A DNA stretch of 56,030 nt from Chara braunii (Eukaryota > Streptophyta > Charophyceae > Charales > Characeae), in the NCBI GenBank assembly GCA_003427395.1, contig BFEA01000804.1, positions 63,680 to 119,709 on the forward strand, in the 5' to 3' direction. The notes below the pieces were generated by a model, which saw only the letters and a program-made list of their open reading frames with translations, searched no databases and was not told the DNA's origin. Below are positions 30,282 to 40,834 of this stretch, piece after piece. The translations under genes were made by a program, and so were the position numbers. How positions within the stretch are numbered: the stretch's first letter is position 1; every line of letters begins with the position of its first letter.

Positions 30282-30681
30282 TGGACGACAGCCATAGCTG
30301 TGGAGCTCGGAGAAGAAGATGACCAGCGAGAGAGGAAGAAGAAGTGACGCAAAGAGAAAGAAGAAGAAAGTTGGCGAAGAGGGAGGTGAAGGGGCCATAG
30401 CCAAGGTGCAGGAAGAAGAAGAGGGCGACGAAGGAGAAGGTTGACCGCCATAGCCAGGAGGTCACAGGGTTGACCAGGGGGGTTGACCAGCATTGACCAA
30501 GACCATTGATCGGGGTTGACCAAGGTCGTTGACCGGTGTTGACCAAGGTCGACCGGAGCGTTGATCAAAACTGTTGACCAACGTGTTGACCAGAACCGTG
30601 GACCAAAACGTTGACCAAGCTGGAGCAAGGAGACATGCGGTATTATCTCTCCAAGCCTTGGCCTAGCCCTTACCCTGTCGA
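30122..30681 (+). other. Leader of D with (GA)n run
   Basis: Contains a long (AG)n run at about 30188-30276, four exact GCCATAGC words (30170, 30291, 30394, 30447), and a series of GTTGACCA(A/G) repeats at 30440-30620. No protein motif. Confidence 0.7.
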
Positions 30682-31692
30682 GTGCACCCTCACCTTGCGG
30701 TCAGTAGGATGGAAAGGTTCTGCACAGACGCCATAGAAGGTGCCAAGTTAGCCGCTTCCAAGGAAGAGGAGCCTGCCCCACGCCGCGAGAAAGTCAAGGT
30801 CCGTTTCCTTGAGCCCTTCAGTTGGAAGAAGGGGGAGGAGTTTGACAACTGGGAAGCTAACGTCAACTCTTATCTGTACTTACAGGGCGTTGCACCAGAA
30901 GATCATGTCCTAGTGGCCTTTCAGGCCCTGAGAGAGGAAGCGACCAGTTTTGCAAGGTCGCTTGCACGCGCAACACGCTGTGAAAATGATATGGTGCAGT
31001 ACTCCAGGATCACTCCCCTCTCCGAGTTCCTTAAGTCTCTTAGGGAACGATTCTCATATGTCACGCGGGGGCTTAAAGCCTCTGATAAATTGCAAATGAT
31101 CCACACCCGGGGGTGGAAGAGCGTACATGCCCTTAAGTCTGCCATGGATGAGCTGATCGTTGTGCCCGGACATGGAGTAAATGACGCACAGTTAGTCCAA
31201 CTCTTTTACCACGCGTTGCCCGTGCATGTGCAAGGGCACTTCTTCACCTGAAAGCAGCAGCCAGACATCAAGTATGATGTACTTAGTAGAGAGGCTGTCT
31301 CATTCGCTGCCCAAGCGTCGCCAGTTACCGCGTTCTGGCACAAGGATCTGATAAAGGGAAAAACGTGGAAGGGACGCGCCATCTCTGGCCAGGTCAAGGC
31401 CAAAGGTAGTCTGATTCTAGCGATGGAAGAAGGGGATGCCGAGGACGTTCCCTACTCGGACATTGAGTGGGGACTTGAAGAAAAGGGCAGTAGGGTAGAA
31501 CAGGGCAGAACCTACGCTACTGTCGCAACTGGAGGGAGGCCGCAAGGAAGAAAGCTTGGCCGAAATGGCCGGGCCCCAGGTGGCCGAGGGCAGGGCAGCC
31601 AGGGGGTTGGCGACAATGGAAACCGCCAAGCAGGAGGAACGGGTCAAGGTCCCCTGTCTAACCATCCGAGTCCGAGTTGGTCACCTCCCTGA
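30682..31692 (+). pseudogene. D gag capsid-like part
   Basis: One frame with a TGA at 31249-31251. It shows WKKGEEFDNWEANVNSYLYL, VLVAFQALREEATSFARSLA, ITPLSEFLKSLRERFSYVTR, GWKSVHALKSAMDELIVVPG and LVQLFYHALPVHVQGHFFT. After the stop come YDVLSREAVSFAAQASPVTA, FWHKDLIKGKTWKGRAISGQ and a Gly-rich tail. It aligns with A gag over its whole length. Structural retrotransposon protein. Confidence 0.82.
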
Positions 31693-31740
31693 CAAGGAAG
31701 GTGGCACCCAGGTCTGCCCGAGGGTCGACCTTAGGAAGAT

Positions 31741-31884
31741 TTGGGAATTGAGAAGAGTGTGTGGCAAGGTCGTATAGATAGGTTTGAGTGTGTGTTTTGT
31801 GGGGATCCCGACCACATCATTAAATTTTGTCCCAATTATAGGAGTCCCGTTGCTTGTGGGGCAGCAAAAGACAGTCGTCGGTAG
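31741..31884 (+). pseudogene. D nucleocapsid zinc knuckle
   Basis: In the gag frame after a further stop at 31690: DRFECVFCGDPDHIIKFCPN with C-X2-C-X4-H-X4-C at 31789-31830, ending at TAG 31882-31884. Nearly identical to the A knuckle CFKCGDPDHIVRFC. Confidence 0.85.
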
Positions 31885-32090
31885 GGGTCGCAACTGCCCC
31901 TACCTTAGGAGTATGCGGATGAGCGCGCGAGCGCAAGGTAGAGTCTCCCACTCCACATATCTCCACGGCAGAGGTTGCTGGCCAGTGTCTAGTAAGTTGT
32001 CCCGAGACTGCTTGTGTCAGAGTCTCTCTAGGCGCTTCCCTCACAAGCTTAGTTGAAGAGTTAAAGGAGAGGAGGCAAGCCTAGGCCAAG

Positions 32091-32468
32091 ATGAAGAAGG
32101 ATAGGAAAGGACATCTGATCCTCGCAAATGTAGAGATCATTAGAAATAGAGTAGGAGCCCTTATAGATAGTGGGGCCAATAGAAGCTATATTGGTCGCAA
32201 AGCGCTGAAAAAGTTGAAGCTCATCCTAAAAGTCCAACGATTGAGAGAGCCTGTAGTCAGCATCCTCGCAAATAACAGTAGGATGCGAGTCGAGGAAAAC
32301 GTTGAAGGCGTCCAGGCATACTTCCGCCTAGAGAAAGAAGGAAAGGTAAAAAAGGTCCTTCATTCCTTGACTCTTCTCGTGGAAGAGAATCTCCCGTTTG
32401 ATATAGTTTTGGGTACAGATCGGGGAGAGGCAGCAGGAGCCACTTTGCACCTTAAAGAACACGAGTGA
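32091..32468 (+). pseudogene. D aspartic protease
   Basis: 125 codons. VGALIDSGANRSYIGRKALK contains the catalytic DSGA at 32166-32177. The rest (PVVSILANNSRMRVEENVEG, VLHSLTLLVEENLPFDIVLG) aligns with A protease. A TGA at 32466 interrupts the linker to RT. Confidence 0.85.
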
Positions 32469-32507
32469 AGGCTCCCTAGTCCGTCAGGCGAAGTTAAGCA
32501 AGTCCGC

Positions 32508-33480
32508 TTGTACCATGAGTCCGGGGTAGACAATCCCCTCGCACATTGCTGCCTCAGTGCTCTTGCGCTCGCCAGACTTGTGCGGAAGGAGCAACTCAAA
32601 GAGCAGATGTCTGTAGCCTACGTTAGGCCGGTTTCTGACAAGCCAAAGGAAGAAGAGAAGATCCATCCCACTATTGCCAACCTGTTGGAGGAGTACAAGG
32701 ACCTATCTGAGGCACCTTCAAGAGTCGTGCCAAGACAGATCCAGCACCGCATCGAGATACAGCCTGGCAATAGAACGCCCAAAGGGGCAGTGTACAGGAT
32801 GTCTCCCAAAGAATTGGAGGAGCTTCGTAAGCAGTTAGATGAACTTCTAGAGAAAGGATGGATTAGGCCCAGTTCATCTACTTTTGGCGCACCTGTTATG
32901 TTCGTCCCAAAGAAAGAGGGAGAGCTACGTATGTGTATAGACTACAGAGGTCAGAACGCTATCACCATAAAGAATGCAAAACCACTTCCCGGAAATGACG
33001 ACCTCTTAGATCGGGTGCAAAGATGCAAGTGCTTCTCACAGATAGATTTAAAGTTTTGTTATCATCAGATCGAAGTGCACCCTGATGACCAGCACAAGAC
33101 GGCGTTCAGGACAAGATACGGGCATTACGAGTTCATAGTGATGTCGTTTGGACTTACTAACGCACTGGCCACTTTCCAACGCTTTATGAACGACTTGTTT
33201 AGGTCGTGGTTAGATAGGTTTGTAGTAGTCTATTGAGATGACATTTTAGTCTTCAGCAGGACCCTCGAGGAACATGAGGGCCATCTCAGGCAAATCTTGG
33301 AGAAGCTAAGGGAAGCTAACTTCAAGATGAACGCAAAGAAGTGCAAATGGGCTAAGACTGTAGTCCTTTACCTAGGTCATGTATTGGACGAAGACGGTAT
33401 CCGGCCCGGGGTCATCCATTCGAGACTGGCGAACTCCTCACACCTTGACGGAGCTGCGATCGTTCCTAGGATTGGCTAAC
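32508..33480 (+). pseudogene. D reverse transcriptase
   Basis: Motifs: [99 protein letters not shown] then TGA 33234-33236 and DDILVFSRTLEEHEGHLRQI. The stop falls on the second residue of the catalytic YxDD box, so active RT cannot be made. [20 protein letters not shown] follows in the same frame to 33479. Confidence 0.9.
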
Positions 33481-33565
33481 TATTATAGAAAGTTCGTCAG
33501 GAACTTCTCTGCGATAGTTCCTAGGATTGGCTAACTATTATAGAAAGTTCGTCAGGAACTTCTCT
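33456..33565. repeat. 55-bp tandem duplication inside D pol
   Basis: GCGATAGTTCCTAGGATTGG and the 35 bases after it occur twice in direct succession (33456-33510 and 33511-33565), almost without differences. 55 is not divisible by three, so the duplication shifts the frame between RT thumb and RNase H. Confidence 0.93.
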
Positions 33566-34126
33566 GCGATAGTCGCTCCCCTCCGTAGATTACTAAAGAA
33601 AGAAGCTATTTGGCAGTGGGACCAAGATTGTATGTCGGCCCTCAAGAAATTGAAGAAGGCCTTGATAGAGTATCCTGTCCTCAAAGTCGTCGACCCGTCA
33701 TTGCCATTTGTCGTCACTATAGACGCTAGTAAGTATGGCATAGGTGTCGTGTTACAACCAGATTACGACAACGGTTACAGGCCCGTAGAGTTCATGTCAG
33801 CCAGGCTGCCCTCAGAGAAGGTTGCAACATCGACACATGAGAAAGAACTCTACGCTCTCAGGCAGGACCTAGACCACTGGAAGCACAACCTGCTTGGGAG
33901 GCACTTCAAAATATATTCAGACCACGAAACTCTTCGATGGTTAAAGACCCCGGCCAAGATGACGCCCAAGTTGACCAGATGGGTTGCTGAGATAGACCAG
34001 TTTGACTTCAAGTTGAAGCCCGTTAAAAGGAGGTACAACGTGGTAGCCGATGCTCTGAGTAGGAGAGCTGATTACTTCGGCGCGATAGTGCACTATCTAA
34101 ACATAGGGGCAGATCTGCAGCAGTGA
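33527..34126 (+). pseudogene. D RT connection and RNase H
   Basis: [60 protein letters not shown] (RNase H first Asp), YALRQDLDHWKHNLLGRHFK, YSDHETLRWLKTPAKMTPKL, YNVVADALSRRADYFGAIVH. The residue after YAL.. reads Gln-Asp where A has Arg-Glu, so the second acidic position is shifted or altered. Stop at 34124. Confidence 0.9.
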
Positions 34127-35043
34127 AAGATGCATATGCACAGGATCCGATTTATGGTGAGCTGTTGAAAGGAGTCAAGGAGGCCCCAGATAGCGAGCCG
34201 CACTATCGAACCACAAACGGGCTACTGTTTTAGAAGACCAACGTCATTGACAGACTCTGCATCCCCAATAGTGAAGAGATCCGTAGTCTGATCCTCGGGG
34301 AATGCCACGATACAGAAGGGCATTTCGGCTGGCAAAAGACTCTAGCTAACCTGATGATGTCCTACACGTGGCCCGACATGAAAGTGGATTGCATCGAATA
34401 CGTACGCAGTTGCAAAGTTTGCCAGCGTAATAAATCAACAACTAGAGCACCTCTAGGCCTTCTCATACCATTGCCTATTCCATCAGGACCTGGAGAGTCA
34501 GTTTCCATCGACTTCATGGATACAAGGGTCAGGAGTAGGCACGGTAAAAGTCAAGTCATGGTCATAGTAGACTGGTTTCGCAGATCCGCAGTTTTCGTTC
34601 CTTTGCCTTTAGAGGCACGTACCGACCTAGTGATAGGGGAGTTCTTCGATTTTTGGGTAAGCGAGCACGGTATACCGTAGTCCATAGCAAGTGATAGGGA
34701 CACATGGTTTACCATTCGGAACTGGCAGGATCTGATGAGAGTATACGTATCTAAACTCTTAATGACATCAGGTCGTCATTCAGAGACAAACATTCAGACA
34801 TAACAAATGAATAAGATCTTGCAGGAGCTACTGAGAATGTATATTAGACCAGATCAGGTGAACTGGGACGAGATGCTCCCCAAGGTAACCAGTGCCTATA
34901 ACAACAGTGTTCACCTAGCTACCTGTAGAACGCCCAACAAGCTGCACAAGTCCTTTAGACCAAGGAGACCGTTTGAAGGGCTGAATCCGAATCAGATCCA
35001 AAGACTACCGCCCGACACCCAAGAGTTTGCACTGCAACATTAA
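34127..35043 (+). pseudogene. D integrase
   Basis: Several short frames. Zinc region: ECHDTEGHFGWQKTLANLMM through RSCKVCQRNKS. Core: SIDFMDTRVRSRHGKSQVMV (Asp), then a TAG at 34678, ASDRDTWFTIRNW (Asp), SGRHSETNIQT and a TAA at 34801 where A has the catalytic Glu (GQTEQMN). NKILQELLRMYIRPDQVNWD continues. A TAG at 34234 lies where A has Glu (GLLFEKTD). Inactive. Confidence 0.87.
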
Positions 35044-35560
35044 AAAAGGAGTCGCTAGGGTGATTGACAACCTGAGGAGGGCCCAGCACTGGATGATCGA
35101 GCAAGCTAATAAGCATTGTCGACCCTCGCAGTTCCAGGTAGGCGACTTAGTCTAGGTCAAGTCTAAAGAGTTCGCAGCCGAAGAGAACATCTCGCAGAAT
35201 CTCTTACCTACGTACATAGGAACATGGCCCGTCCTAGAAGTCAAAGGAGGAGAGGACGGACCATCATACACCATAGAAAACCCAGCACATCTCCACACAT
35301 ACCCAATCTTCCATGTGTCAAAGCTACTGCCTTTCACCACCACTAACAGGTTTCCTTCGCGAAGATCAATGATTCCACCAGACATGGATGGTGCCTATGA
35401 CATAGATCACATAGTGGAAGAGGACGTATTCAGAACCAGAGGACGAGGTCGTCCCCAAAAGCAACACAAAGATATCAAGAACCATAGGACGACAGGTGGT
35501 TTACCAAAACAAAGCTTTTAGAAACCGCTCCTGACATAGTACACGCCTATGAGAGAGCAA
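35044..35560 (+). pseudogene. D integrase C-terminal domain, decayed
   Basis: Readable pieces: VGDLV then TAG (Trp expected) and VKSKEFAAEENISQNLLPTY; HLHTYPIFHVSKLLPFTTTN; RFPSRRSMIPPDMDGAYDID. After HIVEEDVFRTRGRGRPQKQH a frameshift destroys the chromodomain-like end, of which APDIVHAYERARK remains in another frame. Confidence 0.78.
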
Positions 35561-35627
35561 GAAAGGATAAAGGTCCTGTTTTGAGTTGGAGTGTTCTCGG
35601 AGGACCTCGACTTCAGGACGGCGGGAG

Positions 35628-36649
35628 TGAAACGGTTTCACCCAGTTGACCCGACAATTGCAGACACTAAGATTCGACCCCTAGACCTGTGCCTAAACCC
35701 TGTACATTGACCCTGTGTGCCGAGTGAGAATCGATCCCTGGACCTGTGCCTAAGCCCTGTATCTTGACCCTGTGTTCTGAGTGAGATTCGAGCCCGTGAC
35801 CTGTCCTGAGTCGTAGGTTAGGCAGTAAGTTCGTCAGTTGGACGTGATCCGTAGATCTTCGTACTAGTAGGTTAGTACGTTACCATTGGCTTAAGTTTAG
35901 GCCTTCTGGAACTCTCTACCTGTCCCTACGTAGGTCCAAGGGTCAGTCAGTCCGTAGCCTTAGTAGTAGTAGAAGGCCAAGTCTGTAGGTTCTAGAATGT
36001 CGTAGGGCTGTCTCAGTCGTCCCCAGTCAGCAAGTGCCAGGCAATTGGTGAGGGTCCCACACGGTTTCCCACAGGTTCCACACGTTTTGGCCCAGCAGGC
36101 CAACGCGTTCTGGAGGCTTCCGGGCCCAGGCCCACATGTTTTGAGGCAGGGCCAGGCCACCTGCGAAGGAGTATAAATAAAGGGGCAGCGACCGCCATTC
36201 GTTCATTGGCCTGTGAGCCATGAGGAAGCACTGCCTTGGTGACTTGTGTGTGGAGGTCTGCATGTGCCCGTAGCTGAAGTGGGCAGTGAGGAAAACGACG
36301 ACGGCCATAGCTAGGAGGAGGAAGACGACGACGGCCATAGCCACCAAGCTGCTTGTGTCAACAGAGTGTACAGTGTGTGTGTGTGTACAGCGAGTGGACA
36401 TTCAGGGTAGATCCTCGTTCATGAGGGACAGTGAGGCTGGTGGTGGAGCCAGTGTTCGGCGGCCATAGCCGCAAGTTGTACAGTTGAATTGAACTCAGTT
36501 TAATTTGGAAGACATACCTCTGAGTTTTCTGTGTGGGCGCAAGGCGCCAGTGCAAGTTCATTGGTGATTCTGAGTTGAAGAAGTTGGTTTGCCATCAGTT
36601 CGCCCATGCATCCATGTTGTGAGCAAGTTGAAGTCGCAGTCTGATTTCA
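35628..36649 (+). repeat. 3' LTR of D
   Basis: TGAAACGGTTTCACCC to CTGATTTCA; 1022 bp against 1025 for the 5' copy. TATAAATA at 36172-36179 and GCCATAGC at 36304, 36334 and 36462. Preceded by ACGGCGGGAG, a possible polypurine tract. Confidence 0.94.
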
Positions 36650-37125
36650 GTCCATCGGGGTAAAAAATGCCAACCGCGCAGTGTGGTTGCGTACTCCAGC
36701 TCTTGCTGTTGCAGGCTTGCCAAAGATTCTTGTGGGAGGCGCTGGACTGCATTTGCTGCTGCCTCCTGCTGTTGACGTTGAGCTTCAGCGGCTTCCTGCT
36801 GTCGCCGTAGCAATTCGGCTGCAGCCTCGGTCTGCTGCTGTTCCTCTACGGCCACCAACTTGCTGAAGGCGAGGACGTGGGTGGCAAAGTCCGAGATGGA
36901 CTCTCCGGGCTGTTGGCCTGTCATGCCTTGGAGTACGGGACTGCCAAGTCCCTGTTCCCCACCGGAACTGCCACCCTGTGAGACTACGGCACCTCCGGCG
37001 GCAGCTGCCATGGCCATGGTTGTGGCCGGTGTCGGCTGCGGAGTCCGAAGGGCTGGTTGGGGTTCCGCTCGTGCGGGAACGGCGCCCTGGTGTTGAGCAG
37101 TGATTCGTGGACTGCGCCTGAGCAT
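36650..37125 (-). pseudogene. F gag, N-terminal part left by the D insertion
   Basis: From ATG at 37125: a Pro/Ala/Thr-rich start, GESISDFATHVLAFSKLVAV and a Gln/Glu/Ala-rich coiled coil (EEQQQTEAAAELLRRQQEAA, EAQRQQQEAAANAVQRLPQE). The order matches B gag (GESLLAYEECLAAFIQEANY followed by EEETKRQQEKQDR). The frame enters the D LTR at 36649; joined across D it would continue at 29080. Confidence 0.8.
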
Positions 37126-37148
37126 TCAGGCTGCTGACATGGCACTGT

Positions 37149-37300
37149 GTTGACATGGCACTTTCCGACGTGGCTCTTGCTGATGCAGCAGATGCTGACA
37201 TGGCTCTTGCTGACGTGGCATTTGCTGACATGGAAGATGCTGATGTGGCACTTGCTGATGTGGCAGATGCTGATGTGGCAGATGCTGACGTGGCACTTAC
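37149..37300. repeat. 15-bp tandem repeat
   Basis: About ten copies of GCTGA(C/T)(A/G)TGGC(A/T)(C/G)(T/A)T. The plus strand reads as a five-residue ADVAx repeat, the minus strand as SATSA-like. It lies just upstream of F gag in F orientation, so it may be leader or an N-terminal extension. Confidence 0.85.
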
Positions 37301-37458
37301 CGAGCCGAGAGAAAACAAGAAGAGGAGGGCGAGGAGGCAACAATGCAGGCAAGCAAACAGACCAAACTGCAGTGTCCAATCCCGTATGCTGACACAAATC
37401 AACAGAATAAAAAAATGAAAAAGAAAAAGAATCGTCCATTTATTTTTTTTCTTGAATG
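37301..37458. other. Short spacer between F and the G/H block
   Basis: A-rich sequence with no feature. The right boundary is the TGCA end of the LTR fragment of G. Confidence 0.4.
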
Positions 37459-37567
37459 TGCAAGGAATATGAGTGTGAACGATATACAGAAAACCAAGTT
37501 CCGAAATCACACAGATGTCCAGGTAGTCGTGTCCAAGCAGAGAGTCCAAAATGCATCGAGAAACCAT
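37459..37567 (-). repeat. 3'-terminal fragment of G LTR
   Basis: The 109 bases GTTTCTCGATGCATTTTGGA to ATATTCCTTGCA (minus strand) match 42867-42975, the end of the full LTR, at about nine of ten positions. It is fused directly to the RNase H side of G pol, so most of this LTR and the integrase region were deleted. Confidence 0.85.
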
Positions 37568-37569
37568 GA

Positions 37570-38240
37570 AAAAGTGGTCCTGTGTTTGGCCTGCAGTTTG
37601 TTGATGATGTCCATCGTGACGGGATTTTCCTTGTAGGCTTCCCCCAAGGATCGAGTCACGTCAAAACTCATAAATCAGCGCACCTAGGTAATCTGGCCTT
37701 CTAGACAATGCATCCGCAATCTTGTTGTACTCTCCCTTCACATAGTCTATTTTGAAGTCATACTGATCTATGACTTCAATCCAGCGTTTGAGTGCATCGG
37801 AGAGAACTGGTTGGGTCTTGATCCACTTGAGGGTCTGATGGTCAGTTCTCAAGTAGAATGACCTTCCTAACAGATAGTGCTTCCAATGGGCAAGTGCCTT
37901 GTAGAGAACATAGAGTTCCCTCTCGTAGGTGGACTTTGCCAACTTCTTTGATGGCATCTTTTTGCTCATGTACTCGACCGGTCTCAACGTTTTCCCTTCC
38001 TGTTGAGCCAGCACTGCGCCAACGCCGTATTGGCTTCCTTCAGTGGTTACTACAAATGGCCTTTGCATATCAGGTACCATGAGAACGTCATTGTGCGTGA
38101 GAGCATGCTTCAAACATTTGAATGTTGCTTCACACTCGTCGGTCCAGTCCCATGGCGTGTCAAGTCGAGTTAGATCAGTCAAGGGAGATGCGATCGTCCT
38201 ATCTTCTTTACGAAATTGCGGTAATAACCACACATTCCGA
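37570..38240 (-). pseudogene. G RNase H
   Basis: Frame 38233-37661: LTDLTRLDTPWDWTDECEAT, FVVTTEGSQYGVGAVLAQQE, YERELYVLYKALAHWKHYLL, RTDHQTLKWIKTQPVLSDAL, YNKIADALSRRPDYLGAL. The first catalytic Asp region reads TTEGS where H keeps TTDAS, an active-site change. Further homology with H runs on to about 37570 out of frame. Confidence 0.88.
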
Positions 38241-39504
38241 AGAATGATCTGACCTCAGTTACAAACTGGGGTCGGGGCCAGTCCCTAATGCTAGCCACCT
38301 TCGCAGATACTTCATGACCCAAGTACAAGATTCGAGTGCGACCGAACTCGCATTTCTCTGCATTTATCTTATACTTGTGTTGCCAAAGGGGCGAGAGTAC
38401 TCTGTCTACATGTTGAGCATGCTCCTCGACAGCCTTACTAGAGATAAGTATATCGTTGAGGTACACGACAACAAACTTATCTAAGTAGTCACAAAAGATC
38501 CTATTCATGGCGTGCTGGAATATACCCTGGGCATTGCAAAGGCCAAAGGGCATCACCACGAGTTCGTACAAATTGTACCTGGTCTAGAATGCGGTTTTGT
38601 GCTGGTCCTCTGGTCTTATGGCAATCTGATGGTAGTCGGATTTCAAGTCTATCTTGGTATAGTACTTGCACCCTTGCACCCTATCCAATAGGTCGTCGAT
38701 GCGTGGTAAAGGCTCTACGTTCTTAACGGTGATGGGATTGAGGCCTCTATAATCAATGCACATCCTTAGTGTTCCCCCTTTCTTTGGAACAAATAAGACT
38801 TGTGAGCCAAAGGGGGAGGTACTAGGCCGAATCCAACTCTTTTTTGTGAGCTCTTTCAGTTGCCGTCGAAGTTCGTCCAACTCGGTCGGAGCCATCCTAT
38901 AGATTCTCCGTTTTGGTGTTTTGCTACCTGGGATGATCTCTATGGCATGGACAATCTCCCTGTCCACGACTCCTGTAGGGTCCTCAAACAGATCAAGGTA
39001 CTTAGCGACGATGGTCTCTATCTCTGGGGGTGTTTTAACGGCCTCCCCTTTTGCAGACACATAGACTAAGTACACACCTTCCTCTTGGTTCTGTTTATAA
39101 TAGTTATAAAAGGCCGATGCGCACAAACACCCATAGGAGTCTATCAACCGACTAGCTTTATACTTAGCTAGTCTAACGGTCCTCCCATTAGGCAATTCGT
39201 GCTTCAACACTTCCTTGTCCCAATCAAACTGGGGCTTGGCAACCTCGAGGTAGTACATGCCCAACAACATGCCGAAAGGCAAATGGTCGCTCACCAGGGT
39301 AGGAGAAAGTGCAGACCACGTCTTAACGTAGTCCTCCACCATCATGCGCTCTTTGTTGGCCAAAGTAGATGCTACCGGTCTACTAAGGTGCTGCACCCGG
39401 TCCTTTAGGCACAGCCTCTCAACGCAGTCGCGACTTATGAAGTTTCGCGTGGAGCCAATGTCTACGAAGGCGCCGCACTTGCGACCACCCACACCAACTT
39501 CCAC
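38179..39504 (-). pseudogene. G protease and reverse transcriptase
   Basis: One frame with a TAG at 38581-38583 (TAF-stop-TRY; Arg expected). Protease: CGAFVDIGSTRNFISRDCVE, where the usual DSGS/DTGS reads [112 protein letters not shown]. The catalytic box at 38452-38463 is YLND, with the first Asp changed to Asn. CEFGRTRILYLGHEV and VRSFFGMCGYYRNFVKKI follow. Enzymatically dead by two independent changes. Confidence 0.9.
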
Positions 39505-39741
39505 AACGAAAAGTGTTCCCCTCTCTACTTAGTGCCACCCAAGACTTACGAGGGTCCCTTGCCGACCACTCACCTTGAAGGTCCTCTAAGGCTTCAGACA
39601 CATCCAACGTACAGAGTATAGTTGGGTCTCGATGCGTCTGCGGGGTGACTAAGGAGTCAATAGCTTCGGCCAACTCTTGAAACGGGGAGGGTACATCACC
39701 CGCTTTAACAAGATTAGAAGCAGCTACAACTTCTACCGGCC

Positions 39742-39933
39742 CTAAGTGTTTCCCGAGCTGGAGCTCGTAGAGGCCCCAACCTGAGAAGAAGGAAAACCAC
39801 CCTTAGGAGGGATCTTTTGCGATAACTTCGGGTTCTTGCACTTAAACTGCTTATGGTCATACTCGTCGCAGTTTATGCAAGCACCCCGCGACCAACGGTC
39901 CCGCCACACTTCCTGATCCAAACCGGCCCTCAC
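39742..39933 (-). pseudogene. G nucleocapsid zinc knuckle
   Basis: WSRGACINCDEYDHKQFKCK contains C-X2-C-X4-H-X4-C (39838-39879). It is in the same frame as the protease. The Ser/Pro-rich tail ends at 39742. Confidence 0.85.
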
Positions 39934-40061
39934 CCATGCAACTATTTTGTTCGGGTTGGTGGCTTGCCCCTGACTCCTCTATTGACCGCCCTTGCCGCGA
40001 CCACCTGCCTTAGTCTTAACTACGGCGGCGACGTTGCTACCCTCAACACTCTCCTCGTCGT

Positions 40062-40830
40062 CTAACTCTGAACCCGCCACAAGCTCAGAAACATCATCAA
40101 TCGACTACCCTTCTTCTTCCATTGTGGAGTCTTCTTCTTTCTTCCATTTGTAGGGGGGGTTTGAGCACAGCCCATCGTAGCCTCTAAATCTAGGGCCTTC
40201 TTACCGAATGTCTCAAACGTGGATACTCTAGATGAGCCTCGCCAGCTAAGAGGTTCTTGATGTCTGTGGGAAGACATCTCAAGAACATGGTCAATAAGGA
40301 CTGTGGATTATACTCCACTTCTCATACGGCAATCAACCGCTCTACGGTTGTGGTCAGCTCTCTCACGCACTTGTGCTTCCTAGAGTCAAGTTTCAGTAGC
40401 CCATCCATGACAATTTGCGCCTACTGAGGGTTGTGCCATCGAGCCTCCACTAAATCCATAAAGCTTTCAAGGGTATGGCTCTTGGCCCAGTCACCCATGT
40501 TTCTGCCGAACCCTTTTGAAGCCACTAATCCATTTAGCCAGCGAGCTGTTGAACCCTCCAAGTAGGATGCAGCAGTAATCACCTCCTCCTCTACCAACGT
40601 CCTCTTCGCCCTGACCCACACTGGAACTGTTCTCAGCCAAGTGTCGAGTGCCTCGTCGTTCTTATCTCCTGAGAAGGTTGGAGGTGGTTTCAAAGGGAAC
40701 TTGGGGTACCAAGGTTGCTGTTGTCCCATTGGTGAGACAGGTGGCGGCTGTGGTGTAGCCGCTGGAGCAGAAAATGAAGAAGCAACAGTCTGTGACATGG
40801 CTGCTGCTGATGTACCACTTGGTAATGGTC
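40062..40830 (-). pseudogene. G gag capsid-like part
   Basis: Frame 40798-40421: PPTFSGDKNDEALDTWLRTV, PVWVRAKRTLVEEEVITAAS, YLEGSTARWLNGLVASKGFG and LESFMDLVEARWHNPQ, then TAG. This is a standard retrotransposon gag (pattern W...L..YL.G.A..W). Downstream pieces (MDGLLKLDSRKHKCVRELTT, LPTDIKNLLAGE) remain in the same strand with stops. A Lys-rich part at 40062-40277 leads to the knuckle. Confidence 0.82.
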
Positions 40831-40834
40831 CGGA

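Larger units (their letters stand above)
29081..36649 (+). mobile_element. D: Ty3/gypsy retrotransposon inserted in F gag
   Basis: 5' LTR 29081-30105, PBS 30107-30121, gag, zinc knuckle, protease, RT, RNase H, integrase, C-terminal domain, 3' LTR 35628-36649; 7569 bp. Its proteins resemble A throughout. The LTRs differ at roughly one base in ten by eye over the first 180 bp, so D is old. In-frame stops at 31249, 33234, 34234, 34678 and 34801, and a 55-bp duplication at 33456, inactivate it. Confidence 0.94.

Noticed and set aside
30032-30628. Leu/Ser repeat ORFs across the D leader
   Set aside because: Translation of the (GA)n microsatellite on the opposite strand.
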